From Casuarius casuarius (taxonomy: Eukaryota > Chordata > Aves > Casuariiformes > Casuariidae), in assembly GCA_003342895.1 (NCBI GenBank), contig PTFA01000005.1, positions 3,221,988 through 3,285,987 of the forward strand: a DNA stretch of 64,000 nucleotides, read 5' to 3'. The translations under genes were made by a program, and so were the position numbers. Under the pieces are notes generated by a model. The model saw nothing but the letters and a program-made list of their open reading frames with translations, did not search any database and was not told the DNA's origin. Of the stretch, positions 1-12,400 are shown piece after piece (within the stretch, counting starts at the first letter, position 1; each line of letters begins with the position of its first letter).

Positions 1-479
1 AATATATAATTCTTATTGAGAATTTCATCTGGAGTTATGTTCTGCCTAACGATATTTGAAGCTAACTTAAATGGCTGAATTAAGCCTTTTCAATAGGAAA
101 TCATTCAATCCATTGGCCCAGGCAATTATGTTCTAAGTATCTGCAAAAGTAAGTATCTGTAGAAGTCTGCGGATACTCCTGCTCCCTATGCTGCTGACTG
201 AGATCGTGATGCTACAGCTGGCCCTTGGCAAGACACCTGCATCCATCTAGATGTGGCTATTGGGAAGAAAGTAGACTATGTTGCTTGGAGAAAACTGACA
301 AATGTCAACATGGAGGACATTCATGAGCAGTGAAGATATCTATCATGGGTCTGGTGTGGGGTCATCATCTTACTTATCCCCTGTAGCTGAAAGGTGGTTA
401 GGAACTTGATATAAATGTCATCAGTAGGGTTGCTTTGTACAGCCTATGATGAATGATCAGCTGGATACTTTCAGGGCAC
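1..479. other. Noncoding flank, nothing recognised
   Basis: Unremarkable AT-rich sequence. There is no open frame of note, no repeat family I recognise and no promoter signal. Confidence 0.5.
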
Positions 480-1010
480 TAACAAGCCTTGCTGGCCTTG
501 ACTAGCCTCAGCTGGGGTCTCCATCCACACCTCATGCCCATGGACTCAGGGGCTCCATTTAAGCTCAGACCTGGACCTTCAGTCCCTGCCTGAGGTATGT
601 CATAGGTGTACCTGTCTCCACCTGTGTTGCAGCTGTGCCTACGCCTGGCTATGGACCTATGTATTGATCTGGGCCCTGACTTGCAGATTGTCTTCCTAGC
701 CTGATTGCAGGCATACCTTGTTGCTATTGAGCTGCCCAGCAATTGATTGCTGGACTGTATCTGATACAGATTACCATTGCTGGACCTGATCCTGACCTGC
801 AGATTGACTTTCCAGCGTGACCTCAACCTTCCTTCACACCACGAACTGATCTGGCAGTCTGGATTTTCAGTTGACCCTGTTTACCATCACTGGGCCTGTC
901 CTGCTCAACTTGCTCTGGTGCTGTGAGATCCCTGTCCTGCTGGCTGTGGTATCCTCAGCTCCTGGTGCCTCATCCCTTAGGTAGCAGCTAGCCCTCACTA
1001 CACCCTACCA
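480..1010 (+). repeat. Degenerate CTGACC-type internal repeat
   Basis: The segment repeats related phrases: a ctgac(c/t)tgcagattg block occurs at about 676 and again at about 792 (spacing about 116), and a looser relative (ctgatctggcagtctgg) lies near 846. Blocks of the form accat(t/c)(g/a)ctgg(a/g)cctg recur near 773 and 882. This looks like an old tandem array with period near 116, or the internally repetitive noncoding part of a retroelement; similar CTGAC-rich text occurs in sauropsid retroelements, but I cannot name the family. A 115-codon antisense frame (479-826) is a by-product of the repeat and resembles no protein I know. Confidence 0.4.
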
Positions 1011-1694
1011 GATGCAGAACTCTGTGATGTGGGTGAGCAATGTCCTCTCCTGTTTGTGCCTCTCTTCTCTTGTCTCTTCTAGGAAAGTTATATATCTGTA
1101 GGAATACAGAAATCATCCTTGACCTTGTATCCCAGGAGGCTAAGGGTTGCAATTACAAAGTTTGATGTCCTTGTCTCTTGCATTGTTGATGTTAAGCCAA
1201 AGTGAGGCATCAGCATCCAAAATGTGAGTGACTCCCTGGTTTGATTCCATGTGTCCTGAGACTACCAGTCCAAGTATCTGTCTAGATCCTGACTTCCCGA
1301 AGGGTGGAAGTGGAATGTGCATTTAGGTGCCTCACTGCTAGCTGGAAAGTTTGGACAGAGAAACTGAATGATTGTTCCTTCATTCTGTGAAGTTCATTGT
1401 GCAAGACACAGTAGTCTACAATCTGTGGGGAACCATTTCAGACAGAAGGGTGTCAAGAGAAGTTCCCCTAGGTATGCTGACAGCAAAAGGAAGAATAATG
1501 GAAAATGTGATCCTGCTACTCAATGGACAGTGGTTCTAGCGATAAAGGGTGTGGAAAATGCCTTCTGTACTTCTGTCTTTGCTGTAAGGTTTGCTATCAG
1601 GCCTACTATATCCCTGAGCCTAGTGGCAGAGTCTGCAGGAGTGCAGCATTAACTCTGATAGAGGAAGACTGAATCAGAGACCACTCAAGCCACT
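1011..1694. other. Noncoding, nothing recognised
   Basis: Lies between the degenerate repeat and the CR1 copy. A 94-codon frame at 1368-1652 (+) has no recognisable domain, no splice context and no similarity I can name. It could be part of the same composite insertion as its neighbours, but I see nothing that shows it. Confidence 0.4.
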
Positions 1695-3072
1695 TAATTG
1701 TGCACAAGTTCATAAGACCAGATGACATGCATGTAAGGGTGATGGGGAGATGTGGCTGGTGTCGCTGCAAGGCTGTTCATCATGACAACTAGGAGGAGGT
1801 TCCTGATGATAACTGGAAAAAGACAAATGTTATGTGACACCTATTGTCAAAGACAAGAAGATGCTCCAGGGAACTACAGGAGGCTGGTCAGCCTGACTTC
1901 TGTCCTTGGGAAGGTTATGGAGTAAATCTTTCTGGAAGCCATGTCTTCCCAAGCATCTTAAGGATAATGTGATTTAGAACAGTCACCATGGATTTACCAA
2001 GGGTAAATCATACTTGACCAACTGGATTGCCTCCTATGAGGAGATGACTGATTCTGTGGACAAGGGCAGAGCAGTGAATGTTTACCCTGACTTTAACAAG
2101 GCCCTTGATAGGGTTTCTGCTAGTATCTTTGTAGCCAAATTGGAGNGAGATGGTTTGGATAAGTGGACTACAAAGTGGGTGGAAAATTAGCTGAATTGCC
2201 GACCAACTGCAATCGATGCTAAAAAGTCCATGGGGGTAAAAACCAGTGGGGTTGTCATCATTCACTNTCTTCATTAATGAATTGAACAATGGGATATAGT
2301 GTACCTGGCAGGTACATTAACAGATTTGCATGGAGAAATGGGCTCCTCAGGAACCTCATGAAGTTCAAGGAAGGCAAGTGTGAAGTCCTGCACCTGCGAA
2401 AGAACCCCCTGGACCAGTGCAGGCTGGGCATTCATTGGCTAGAAAGCAGCTCTCTAGAAAAGGAGATGGGGTACTAGTCAAGAAGTTGAACATGAGTTAG
2501 TAGTCTGTCCTTGCAGCAGTAAAGGCCCCCTGCATACTGTGTGGTATTAACAAGAAAGTAGGCAGCAGGTTGAGGGAAGTAATTCTTCCCCTCTTCAGCT
2601 CTCTTGAGGCCACCTCTGGAGAACTGTCTAGTTTTGGGCTCACCAGTACAGGTGACATTGACAAAGTTGAGCAAGACAAGTAGAGAACTGGGCTTTTCCA
2701 GCCTGGAGGAGAGAAAAAATAGAGAAGATCTTGTTGCTGTTTTCAAATACTTGATGGAAGGGTGTAAAGAAGACAAAGCCTGACTCTGAGAAGAGGTGCA
2801 CAGCAAAGGAATGAGGTGCAATGGACACAAGTTGCAAAAAGGGAAACTTTTATTTGATATACAGAAAGAATAACAGTTATGGTTAAGCACTGGAATGGGT
2901 TGTGTAGAGATATTGCAGAGTTTGCATCCTTAGAGATATACAAAACCTGACTGGACAAGGTTCTGAGCAACCTGACTATCTTCGATGTTGGTTCTTACTT
3001 GAAGCTGACCCTGCCTTGAATGATGTGTTGGACCTCTGGAGGTCCCTTCCAATCTTAACTATTCCACTGTGC
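1695..3072 (+). repeat. CR1 LINE, old internally deleted copy with 3' end
   Basis: A decayed chicken-repeat-1 non-LTR retrotransposon in sense orientation. Text matching the CR1 reverse-transcriptase region runs in the expected order: an 'ataagaccagatgacatgca' block at about 1710, 'gggaactacaggaggctggtcagcc' at about 1870, 'atggatttaccaagggtaaat' at about 1988, the finger-palm segment at 2040-2160, and 'aacctcatgaagttcaaggaagg' at about 2352. The end 'tggaggtcccttccaatctt' at about 3038 is the typical CR1 3' terminus. Stops and frameshifts break the frame throughout, and parts between about 2240 and 2330 (RT C-terminal side) are missing relative to the consensus. The element is inactive. Short frames within it, such as the antisense 138-codon one at 2474-2890, are artefacts. 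Confidence 0.9.
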
Positions 3073-6000
3073 AAGGTTTCTCTGATTAACTGCATTAACC
3101 TGACAGTTGTTCTACAAATTCAGGAAAGGAAAGAAGGCTTGAACTCCTAGTAGGTATGGAGCTGTGTGATGCACTCCTCTCAAGGATGATGGTGAGTGGT
3201 GTGCATGCATATGTATGTCAAGGGTGGAGGGAGGGAAGGGGCCAGTCTTCCCCAATGGCCCATGCACACATGTGACAGTCACAAGTGCTTGCTTTACTCT
3301 TGGCTGACAGCAAGCCAAGCTGCTCTGGGGTCAGTTACTGCAGAGAAGTGATCTCTAGGTAGTGCAAGACTGTCACTGAGGGTCCATTATTTTGCTGTGT
3401 AGAAGTGGTGCATGGCCAGGAGGGACAGAATGGGATGGGAGGTTTCTAGAGCAGCTGTGTGTGCCTCCTGCCTGCCAAAGATGGCTCATCATCACATAGG
3501 GTACATCACCATAACACCTCCTTTCTCTGACACACTTCCAACAAGTGACACTAGAAATATTCACAAGAGCTGATCTCTAAGGGTGGGATGAGGCCATGGT
3601 CGTAGAGGATGGCCTGTCCAGCGCATCTTTATCTTTGGCTTCAGGCGGCAATGCCTGTATAGAAACTGGGCTCTTATCAGCTCCAGGATCTGATAAGAAG
3701 CCCCTGCACTAACCTTCTAGGGTTCAAAGCCCAGAAGATGCCCCATATTGATCTTTTGGCCAAAATTTTGGTCCAGTTCATCATGTTAGTTTGAATGTAT
3801 TTGGATACATCCAAACCAAAGGAGGGTTTTGGCTGTCTCTCAGCCACAAATTGCTCACGTTCCCTAAGATATTTTCTCTGAACTATTTTTCACCAAGTGT
3901 AGACAAGAGAAAAGCCAAAGGACCAGTACTGGAATGACNAGGTATCAAAACCTGCGAGGCTTGAGCCATCAACAGCATGTTAAGTAGTATGAGGATGTTT
4001 CAGGGCTGGTGAGGGCACAGCACCTCCTGGGTAAAACACCGGAGGACTGTTTGAAGTTGGAAGAGCAGTCTTTAATCTTTCCCCTTGGGTCACAGGCAGC
4101 TGAACACTTAGACTGTGGGTTCCAATCTGTCATGGTTTGTACCTCTACATTGTGTTTACACCACCTCCAGGCTTGGACCATGGAGTGAATTACTATGTCT
4201 CTGGCACACTGATAGCCTAACTTGTTCTGCTCTAGTTTGGACTCAGTGGAGTGAAATTCTTATGTATTGTGTGGATATTTCAAGGACTAGCAGTCTGGAA
4301 TGGAACATAGATTGCACCACATAGAGTAGATGCACCTAGCATTATGCTCCACTTTTCGATGTCCTTAATCTTGCCATAGCATTTATCAGTAAGATGATGA
4401 CTGCAACCACCCTCAAAGCAGGAGGCATCATGGGAATGCTCTCTGTCTTCATGACTGTCAAGCAAAGCTAATGGCACATTAAAAAGCAGTCACAGATATT
4501 GTGTAAAATTAAAAAACAATACACTATGTATTAGTATGTTATAACAAGGCATTCAAAATTACCAGAAATAATATAATTTCGACTCAGTCTGGCTTAACTG
4601 AACTCATACTGTTTGTTTTTTGTTTTTTTTTTCTCCCAATCCTTTCTTGTTATTTGCATAGGATGGCTGATGTTCAGTGTATGAGCAGATATTTTATTTT
4701 TTTCTCCACTGTAAAATGTAGGGCCCTAACACTGTATTTACTGAACAGATTTCTAAACTCTGCTATGAATATGGACTTCCCAGTGTCCCATAGGTTTCCA
4801 CATAGCAGTTGTCCTTAGTGTAAATAAACGATCACATTTGTGTCTGCAGCATTCCAGTGAGTTGCTGTGGTTGTATTATTCTCTTTGTCTTGAGGTGGTA
4901 GTAAAAAACTGAGGTCTGAATGCTCACAGGACAGTTCTTTTTGACTTCACTTGCAAATTAAGCTTCAAGCATCTCAGGTAGACTACCTAGAAAATGGAAC
5001 CTGGACAGNGGGTGAACATCTGTGATGTTTCATTTTAACGGTCTGCTTGACATCATGCAGCAGATCACACAGTGCAGTCCAGTTCCCCAGGAATGCCTTT
5101 GCCTGTCTTCAACACAAGACAGCAAGTTCAAGCATGGAGGAAGTTGGAGCACTTCTACTCTATGAATACAGTATGTTGCCCCACAGAGTTTTTTTCATCT
5201 AGCAAGTTTGATAGGATTCTACCGTGAGAAATAGAAAGGACAAAGGTTGTTGTAGTAACCCCTGTCGGATGGTTGAAAGTTCTTAAGCGACTGTGCCCCA
5301 TCTTTGAAGATTCTACCTCAGCTTATCCATGAAACTGGTTTTGACCAAAAGTATCAAAATCCTGAAGAATGAAAGACTGTAGCAGTGAAGAAAGGCACCA
5401 TCCAACACCTAGTGGAGGTCTGTGGGAAACAAATGTGGAAACAAACATCTCAGACCTTCCTGGACTAATCCTGAGGGAAGCTGAAACCCTGAGGTAAACT
5501 CCTTTTCTTTTTGGGATGTGATGTTCTTACTTTAAAAGTGAATTGAGGAAGAAGAGAGAAATAATACTACTTTGAGTAGGAAGATTGTTCACCACTGAAC
5601 ACCTGTAGCTTTATAGTGGGTTGTTATGCTTTGAGTTTGCTGGCAAAATCAATCACTTCGTGTATATATAAGAAGTGGCACAATAAAATAAGGAGGTCAT
5701 GGGGCATGCAAGACAGGTAGGAAGTCCTGGGATAGCTGCTGGTTACCACAGAAGTAATTCCAAGCAATTAAGGTGGCACTGCTATATAACTGAAAGGGTT
5801 GTAAGCAGTTTTGACAAAGGTGGAGTCATATAAGTTAGGCTTATGCAGGTATAGGTATAGGCATTGGCTTGCTAGGGTTAGAGTATAAAAATAATCGAGA
5901 GAGCCACTGCCAGACCTGTCAGAGCCTGGCTTCCAGAAACTGCTGGTTTTTGCACTGTGCCTGCCAGAATTGTGTGTCAGGCATTTCTGTCCAGGTGCTT

Positions 6001-9000
6001 GTTTGTACTTACATTTGTAGAAGGCAACTGGACAAAGGCTTAATTGGCTGTAGTACAGGAAAAATTTTTTTATCAGGCTTATGGATATGGTCTGTTCAGT
6101 TTCCATCACACCACATCACAAAAAAGTCTGTTAAGGGAGGCGCATCTGGGAGTCAAACTTGTTTGGATTTGCAACATGAAATTGTAAGGTAGGTGCTATA
6201 GCTGAGACCCTGGTCTAAGAACAGGAGGTACGTGGAATATCTGCAGGTAAAGGGATTGTTAGTAATCAGAGAAGATCCTGCTTAACTTTGTGAATAAGCA
6301 GATATATAATCAAGAGCTGAGACTTGGCTGATACACAGCAATGTGCTTCTGGTAATAATGAAGCCCACAGAAAGTCAGCATGAATTGTGGTGTTCAGCAG
6401 CCTGAGGGAGAGTGGCTAGATAGGGATTGCCCTCGTGGTGGCTGCAACAATAGCTTTATCTGAATCAAGCAGACCAACAGACCAAACAACCTGAATAAGC
6501 AGTGAGTGGGGGGCATTTCTGGGGCTCCAGGAAAAGTTTTCTTCTGGTGTCAGAGATAAGCCACACTTCATTCTTTTTCCCTCTCTGAGAGAAATTAGGA
6601 CAAAGCAGTTTAACAGAAAAACAATGGTTTTTTTAAAGAATTTATTATCCTGTGGTATATGTTAGTATCTAGCAAGTTAGTTTACGCAAAGGCTCTTTGT
6701 GCAGATGTTCAGGAGATTTTGGTGGGCATGTCACTAGTCTGCTTGGTAAAGAATTGACTTATAGAGCTGGATAAATCATTAAGCAGACTCCAAGCTGGGG
6801 TCTATAAGCCTCAGAGTTCTCCATATGGTTGGTGTGTATTAAGTGTCTCACTGTGGTGTTGCTACCTGTGAGACATCTGTATTAGTGTCTGTATCAATAA
6901 AAATTGTAAGCTGGTAATGGGCTTAGAGGTATCTTCCCTGAATTCTATATATATTCTATCATTTCCTGGTAACAAAATTAAGCCTGGGCTTTTAATGGAA
7001 TGCTGAGAGAGATCAAAAAGATGATTATATATATATATAAAAAAGGCATAGTAAGCTCCTGCAGTGAGAATAAAGTGAGCCTTTTGACTTTTGCAATAAA
7101 TGAGCAGTTTCTTTTACTGTGTGATCCTGAATTATCACTCCTTGCCTGATCTGTCCTGGGAAAACAGTGACATGTGCTCATGCAATTTAAAACATCAGTG
7201 CAAAGTATCCATGCAGTAGATCAGTATTAGAGTTCCACATGCATTTCTTAACTTTGTGTTTTATTCCATCCACACATTCTTTTAACATAACTTTGGCCCA
7301 TCTGATTTGCTAGTGTTCTATAAAAACAAACTGAAATACACACTAGCATCTGTAGTGGACATTCCTGGAAGACCTTTGTATTGAAGTCGGTGATCCACGA
7401 TAATGGTTGACCCAGATAATGTGGTAGGCTGCTGCTGTATAGAGTGCTTGACTGCTGAATAACAGCTGAAGCACATAAAAGACTGATATATATCTGTTGT
7501 CAAACAGTGCCCACTAGAATAATTGCTCTTGGCATGTGAAGCTCCTGAGTTGTCTTTGAATGCTTCTTATCAAATACCTCACCCACATACAGCATTCCTA
7601 ACCTGTCACACTTAGTTTATGGGGACATTTACTGGTAGAAGAAAACTGTAAGTACTTTAACTACTTAGAGGGCTGCTGAGCCTCATCATGGATGGAATCT
7701 GCACAGCAGGCTGTGCTCCAAACAGAGGTTTGCCAATGCTGTATCATCTCGGGGTTCCCAGCATCTGAAGGGATGTAAACTGAATTTGAACTCTTCTGTT
7801 AGCCTCTTAATAAATGTATTTTGTAAACTCATGTGGAGTGCTCATGCCTTTCTTACTGGGATCTTAAATGAACAGCAGCTGCTGGTGCAGAACTGCATCC
7901 CTTTGATCCTCTGCATCAGCTACAAAGCTAGAACTTCAGGAGCCACTGAAGAAACTGCCACAATTTCAGCCCATAGAGCAACTGAGGGAAAAATGGGAAT
8001 TTCTTCCAAAGAGATCTTCTGTTTTGACCTACAGAAAGAGGAAGACCACACTCTGCTAGGGAGTTTTGTAGAGTTTGCTGGCAGCAAAAAAAAAGGTGAG
8101 ACTTGGAAATGCTGGTTTGCATTCAGGGTCTGAAGAGGAGAGTAATAGGTTCAAATCTTTCTGACAACTTCTTCCATGCACGCATTTCTGTAAGAAACTG
8201 ATTCATGGCTTTGGCATAAATACACACATTTTGTCTCCTGTCATTAGCAAACCCATACTTAATTCTTCCCATCTACTTGAAAGTGATGTGCAAGCAGGTC
8301 AATAGAGTGGAAGTCCTTGTAGCAGCAAGATAACAACTTGGAGGCGCTTAACCCCAACACTGTTACTTCCTTTGACCAGATATGAACACACATGCCATAA
8401 TTTCAGTGGCCATTTATTTCACACAAATGTCATGATGCATTGTAAATCACACCCGCTGTATTGCCATGTGTCCACTGTGACCCCATCTTGAGAACTAGAA
8501 CAGAGCCAGTCATCGAGAACAACAACATCTGCAGGAAAGCATGCTTTACGAAGTGCTGGGCTTGGGAACTTGGAAGAGTTTTACTACCAAATTTGGAGCT
8601 GACTGTACCTTCCTTCCCAGGTATTTTAAGCACCTGTTTTCTTAGTGTTACCTCATTAGCTGAATGCTGCTAGGCATGCTAGGCTTGCCCATCAAGAGTG
8701 ATTTTCTTGGTGGCAGACAGGCTGTAGCCTTTATTCTAGTAACTCTGGTCCTTTAAAATGAAAAATCTTCCCTAAAACTTGACTGTTGTGCCTACATGTA
8801 AATATTTCTGTGTCTTTTCTTGTCTCTTTGTCTTCCTAAACCTAATCTGTTGTCCTTTCTTTTGGAAACCCTGCCCTGCCTTCATCTTCATTTTTTTCCC
8901 TTCCTGCAAGTTCTTATTCAACTGCAACAGGCACTGTAGCCTTGTTTTTGAAGTCTTTTTGTCTTCTCATCTTTCTGGGGTCTAATTTGTCTTCTTCTGC

Positions 9001-9438
9001 TTGCAGGCCCCCCAGTCTGTTTTCCCAGTGGAGCTCCCAGTCTTAGAACTTCTCCCGGCCTCTAGCTCCGGCTCCACCAGCTCAACCTTGCAAAGCCTAT
9101 CTCATGTTTATACTTCCNCACTTAAGCCAGGCAGCTGTTTTCTTTTTTTCCTTCATGTTCTCTGTACATCAGCATTAAGACCACAAGGGGAAAATGGTTC
9201 CCTGCTTTCAGCTTTTGTGTTCATTGCTAAAGCAGCTCCCAGGTGGCAAGAAAAGCAACCGAAAATTTCCATTTCCTCACAGCAGGCTTGGTCTGGAGGA
9301 TGCCCATGGCAAAGGGAGCCTTGGAGCATGTAGCTCTGAGTCCCAGCAAGTCCCCCTGAGTAGATGCAAACTGACATTTTTTGAAAGTATTTAGTTAGCC
9401 AGACTGGGCTGTTCTGGTTTTGTTTGCTTGCCTTTACT
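3073..9438. other. Intergenic, no gene recognised
   Basis: AT-rich sequence with scattered frames of at most about 115 codons, none with a recognisable domain or convincing splice signals at both ends. A short (AT)n run lies at 7027-7039. Pyrimidine-rich text around 8800-9010 is followed by an AG and a 110-codon frame, but the protein is unrecognisable. Confidence 0.5.
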
Positions 9439-9494
9439 NNNNNNNNNNNNNNNNNNNNNNNNNNNNNNNNNNNNNNNNNNNNNNNNNNNNNNNN
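9439..9494. other. Assembly gap (56 N)
   Basis: An unbroken run of N. The flanks are ordinary noncoding sequence, so there is no sign that the gap hides an exon. Frames crossing it are meaningless. Confidence 0.99.
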
Positions 9495-12400
9495 AGGAAC
9501 CCTGGCCCACGTTTCTAGCCCTTCCTGCTCAATAGGAAGATGCTGGAACTTACCAGCAAATGGAGCACAATTTTCTAGCATTTTATTCTTTGAAATGACT
9601 GAATTATTTCTGAAGAAACTTTAAAAATAACCTGAAGATATGACATCTCCGATGAGACAATTAAAGCTTGGTAGTCAACAAGGGGTTTAAGCTTTCAAAC
9701 CAAAGCTATGATGTTTTTCATGGGTACATGAAGATCTATCAGGCTCTCTGGAAACACATCAGCCTCAGTGCTGAGACTTTGTGAGGACACCTTCTCATTG
9801 TTAATGCTGGGATGATAGAAACTGGTGTCTACTGAAGTTCACATGAGTGTGGGCCTTGCAGTCTTCAATATTAAAGGTGAAATTCACCTCAATGTTTAAA
9901 TTTAACGAGCAGTAGGAAAAAAGAAGACTCCTACCTTTATGGATATATCATGGCATAAAGCGAAAGATATTCATATGCTGTAATGGCAGACTCTGCAAAA
10001 GTATCTGTTTTCTGTAATGTTGCTTTCTACAGCTACATGCACATAAGCATTTTATGGTACTGTTTAGTTCATATTACTGCTTGTATTTCTCCATGCAGTG
10101 CTTACTGATGGGAATNGTGTGTTTGATCCTGGAATGCTGGCTTAAGTTATTCGAAAATTGATTTCTTATCTTAAAACGACTGAGGTGCATGTGATTTCTT
10201 GCTTCTGTTTCAGAGTTACGTTGCTGTGGCGGTAATAATTCAAGAGAGTGGGACACAAACCAATATTCTGAGAGGATGTTAGGACTGTAAAATGGAGCCT
10301 ACACTCTTGTGTCCCACAGGCCCTGCCACATCCCCTGGGGACTGTTGTAAAGTCTAGTTATGAATAGCATACTGTTTAAAAATAAAATTAAAAAATAAAA
10401 TGCCCTTGCTTAATAGACTACAAGTTAAAGACAGGAGCTACAGTCCTTGCAACAAAATAATACCCCAGTAAATCAGCACAAAAGATGGCCTTCAGACTGA
10501 AATGTAGATATAGCTAATAAGGAGTAAAAAAGCACTCTGTGTGTTAATTGGCTCNTAGTGCCTTTTCCTCACATTCCTATTACACATCTTTCCCAAAGAA
10601 GTTAGCCTCTCCCAGTAATTTTGGACTCTGTTGGCCAGTATCAAGCAAATACTGTAGAAGAAAACATTGATGGCTAGTTTGAGATGAATAAGCCAATGAA
10701 TCCTTTCTTTTCCCCGTGCTAAGGTAAAGGCCAGGATATCTCCACTCTCAGGTTAGACTGCACACCGATGTACATGCAGTTCCCAGCTAGTCACAAGAGA
10801 TGCTGATGTATACCCCACCAGGAGACAATGTGGGATGGAATTAGGGTGCCATATTAGGGCCGTGCAAAATATGGATCTGAACATGGGATATTGTAGAGAG
10901 ATTCAGAGGTTGCTGATTGCAGAAGTGAGGGAGTNTCTCTGTGGAGACGTAGGACACAAATCTGTGAGAAACAAACTTTGTTAATCCCACTGCTTACAGT
11001 ACTTCTCTGCCTATCTAGTTCTTTAATAGTTTAACTGCAATGATTAAAAAAATTGCATACATTTCTTTTGCTTAAGAAGTACGGAGACTGTCCTGAATCC
11101 TTGCAGAAGCAAGATGCAGTGTTGCCAGAAGCAGAAGAAATGGTCAAGGCAAGGAGGATTTATTGCAGAATTCACCTTTAAACTGAAGCAAAATTGTTTG
11201 GCACAGAGAGCTGCTTGTTCATGCTGAAGACATAAGGAACCAAAATGGGCAGTGCCAGCACAAACCTGAAAGACTTGTTAGATTTGTTAAGTCCATAGTG
11301 TGCTCTCAGGAGGANTTCAAGGAACAGACAGAGCAATGTAGATTAGAAATAAGAGGCTATAAATGCAAAGGATATAAATGAAAACTAGGATAAATGCTCT
11401 ACCTGTGCAAAAAATTATTCTGCAGATAACAAGAAAAAGAATGCTGTTCTTAGACCCTAGTGGATGATAGACTGTGGCCTACCCTACAAATTCATNTTAT
11501 AGGACATTTACTCAAAACCAAAGAAGAGTAAAAAATGTGGACATATTCTCTAACTGGATGCCAATTTTCCTAATAGAAACCAGCAGGACCACCACAATAG
11601 TAGAACAGGCATTTTCTTTCAAAGACCTGTCTGCAAAATTAGAACTGGATCAGAAAGCCCACAGTACAGGAAACTTCTACAAAAGTGTCCATAAATATCA
11701 TGCATAAGTGATTCATGTTCCTTTGCCATCCTTGGTGAAGGAGGAAAAGACAAATGGAATCTTAGTACCAATATTAAGCATGTCTGTCTCAGTAAAAAAG
11801 AAAAGATTGGCTACTTTCAAATATGAGCAAATATCAACACACTAAAACAAAAGACAATAGCAAGACAAAATCACATAGGCAGAAAAATGCAGGCTTTTTT
11901 GTGTTCATTATCACACCTGGCTTGCCAAGGGATATTGACAAAAGGAAAATTATCTGATCTTATCAACGTGGAATAATTAGTTCAGTGGTGGATATCCTTA
12001 GGTTATGTCAGAGGTTGTAAGACATTGGTAATTTGTCAAGCTCTATAAACAAATGTCCCTTAATGTAATTTGCAGTTTGGGTTCAATGGTGCCACATCCA
12101 GCACAGTTACTGTTATTTTAAACTGTTCTATGCAGTTCCAGTCTCCAGTGTATTAACTGCATAGCATTTTTGCCAATATTGGAACTGCTTTGATAAATTG
12201 CAGTGACTGATAAATTGGCCACTGTCCATTCAGACAGCTGCTAAGAGGAAAATACCTGCAAGGAGCAGCATTGTGGCTACATGGAGTAGCTACAGGGAGC
12301 AGCATAAAAAGTCTGAAGGCCATCTGCTTTATAGAAGCAGTCTTGATATACACATAAATGTCACAAGTTAACATCACATCTCTCATTGTGGCCAGCCCGG

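Noticed and set aside
9001..9333. Pyrimidine tract, AG and 110-codon frame suggestive of an exon
   Set aside because: No matching donor with a coherent protein, and the residues are unrecognisable and Ser/Pro-rich by composition.
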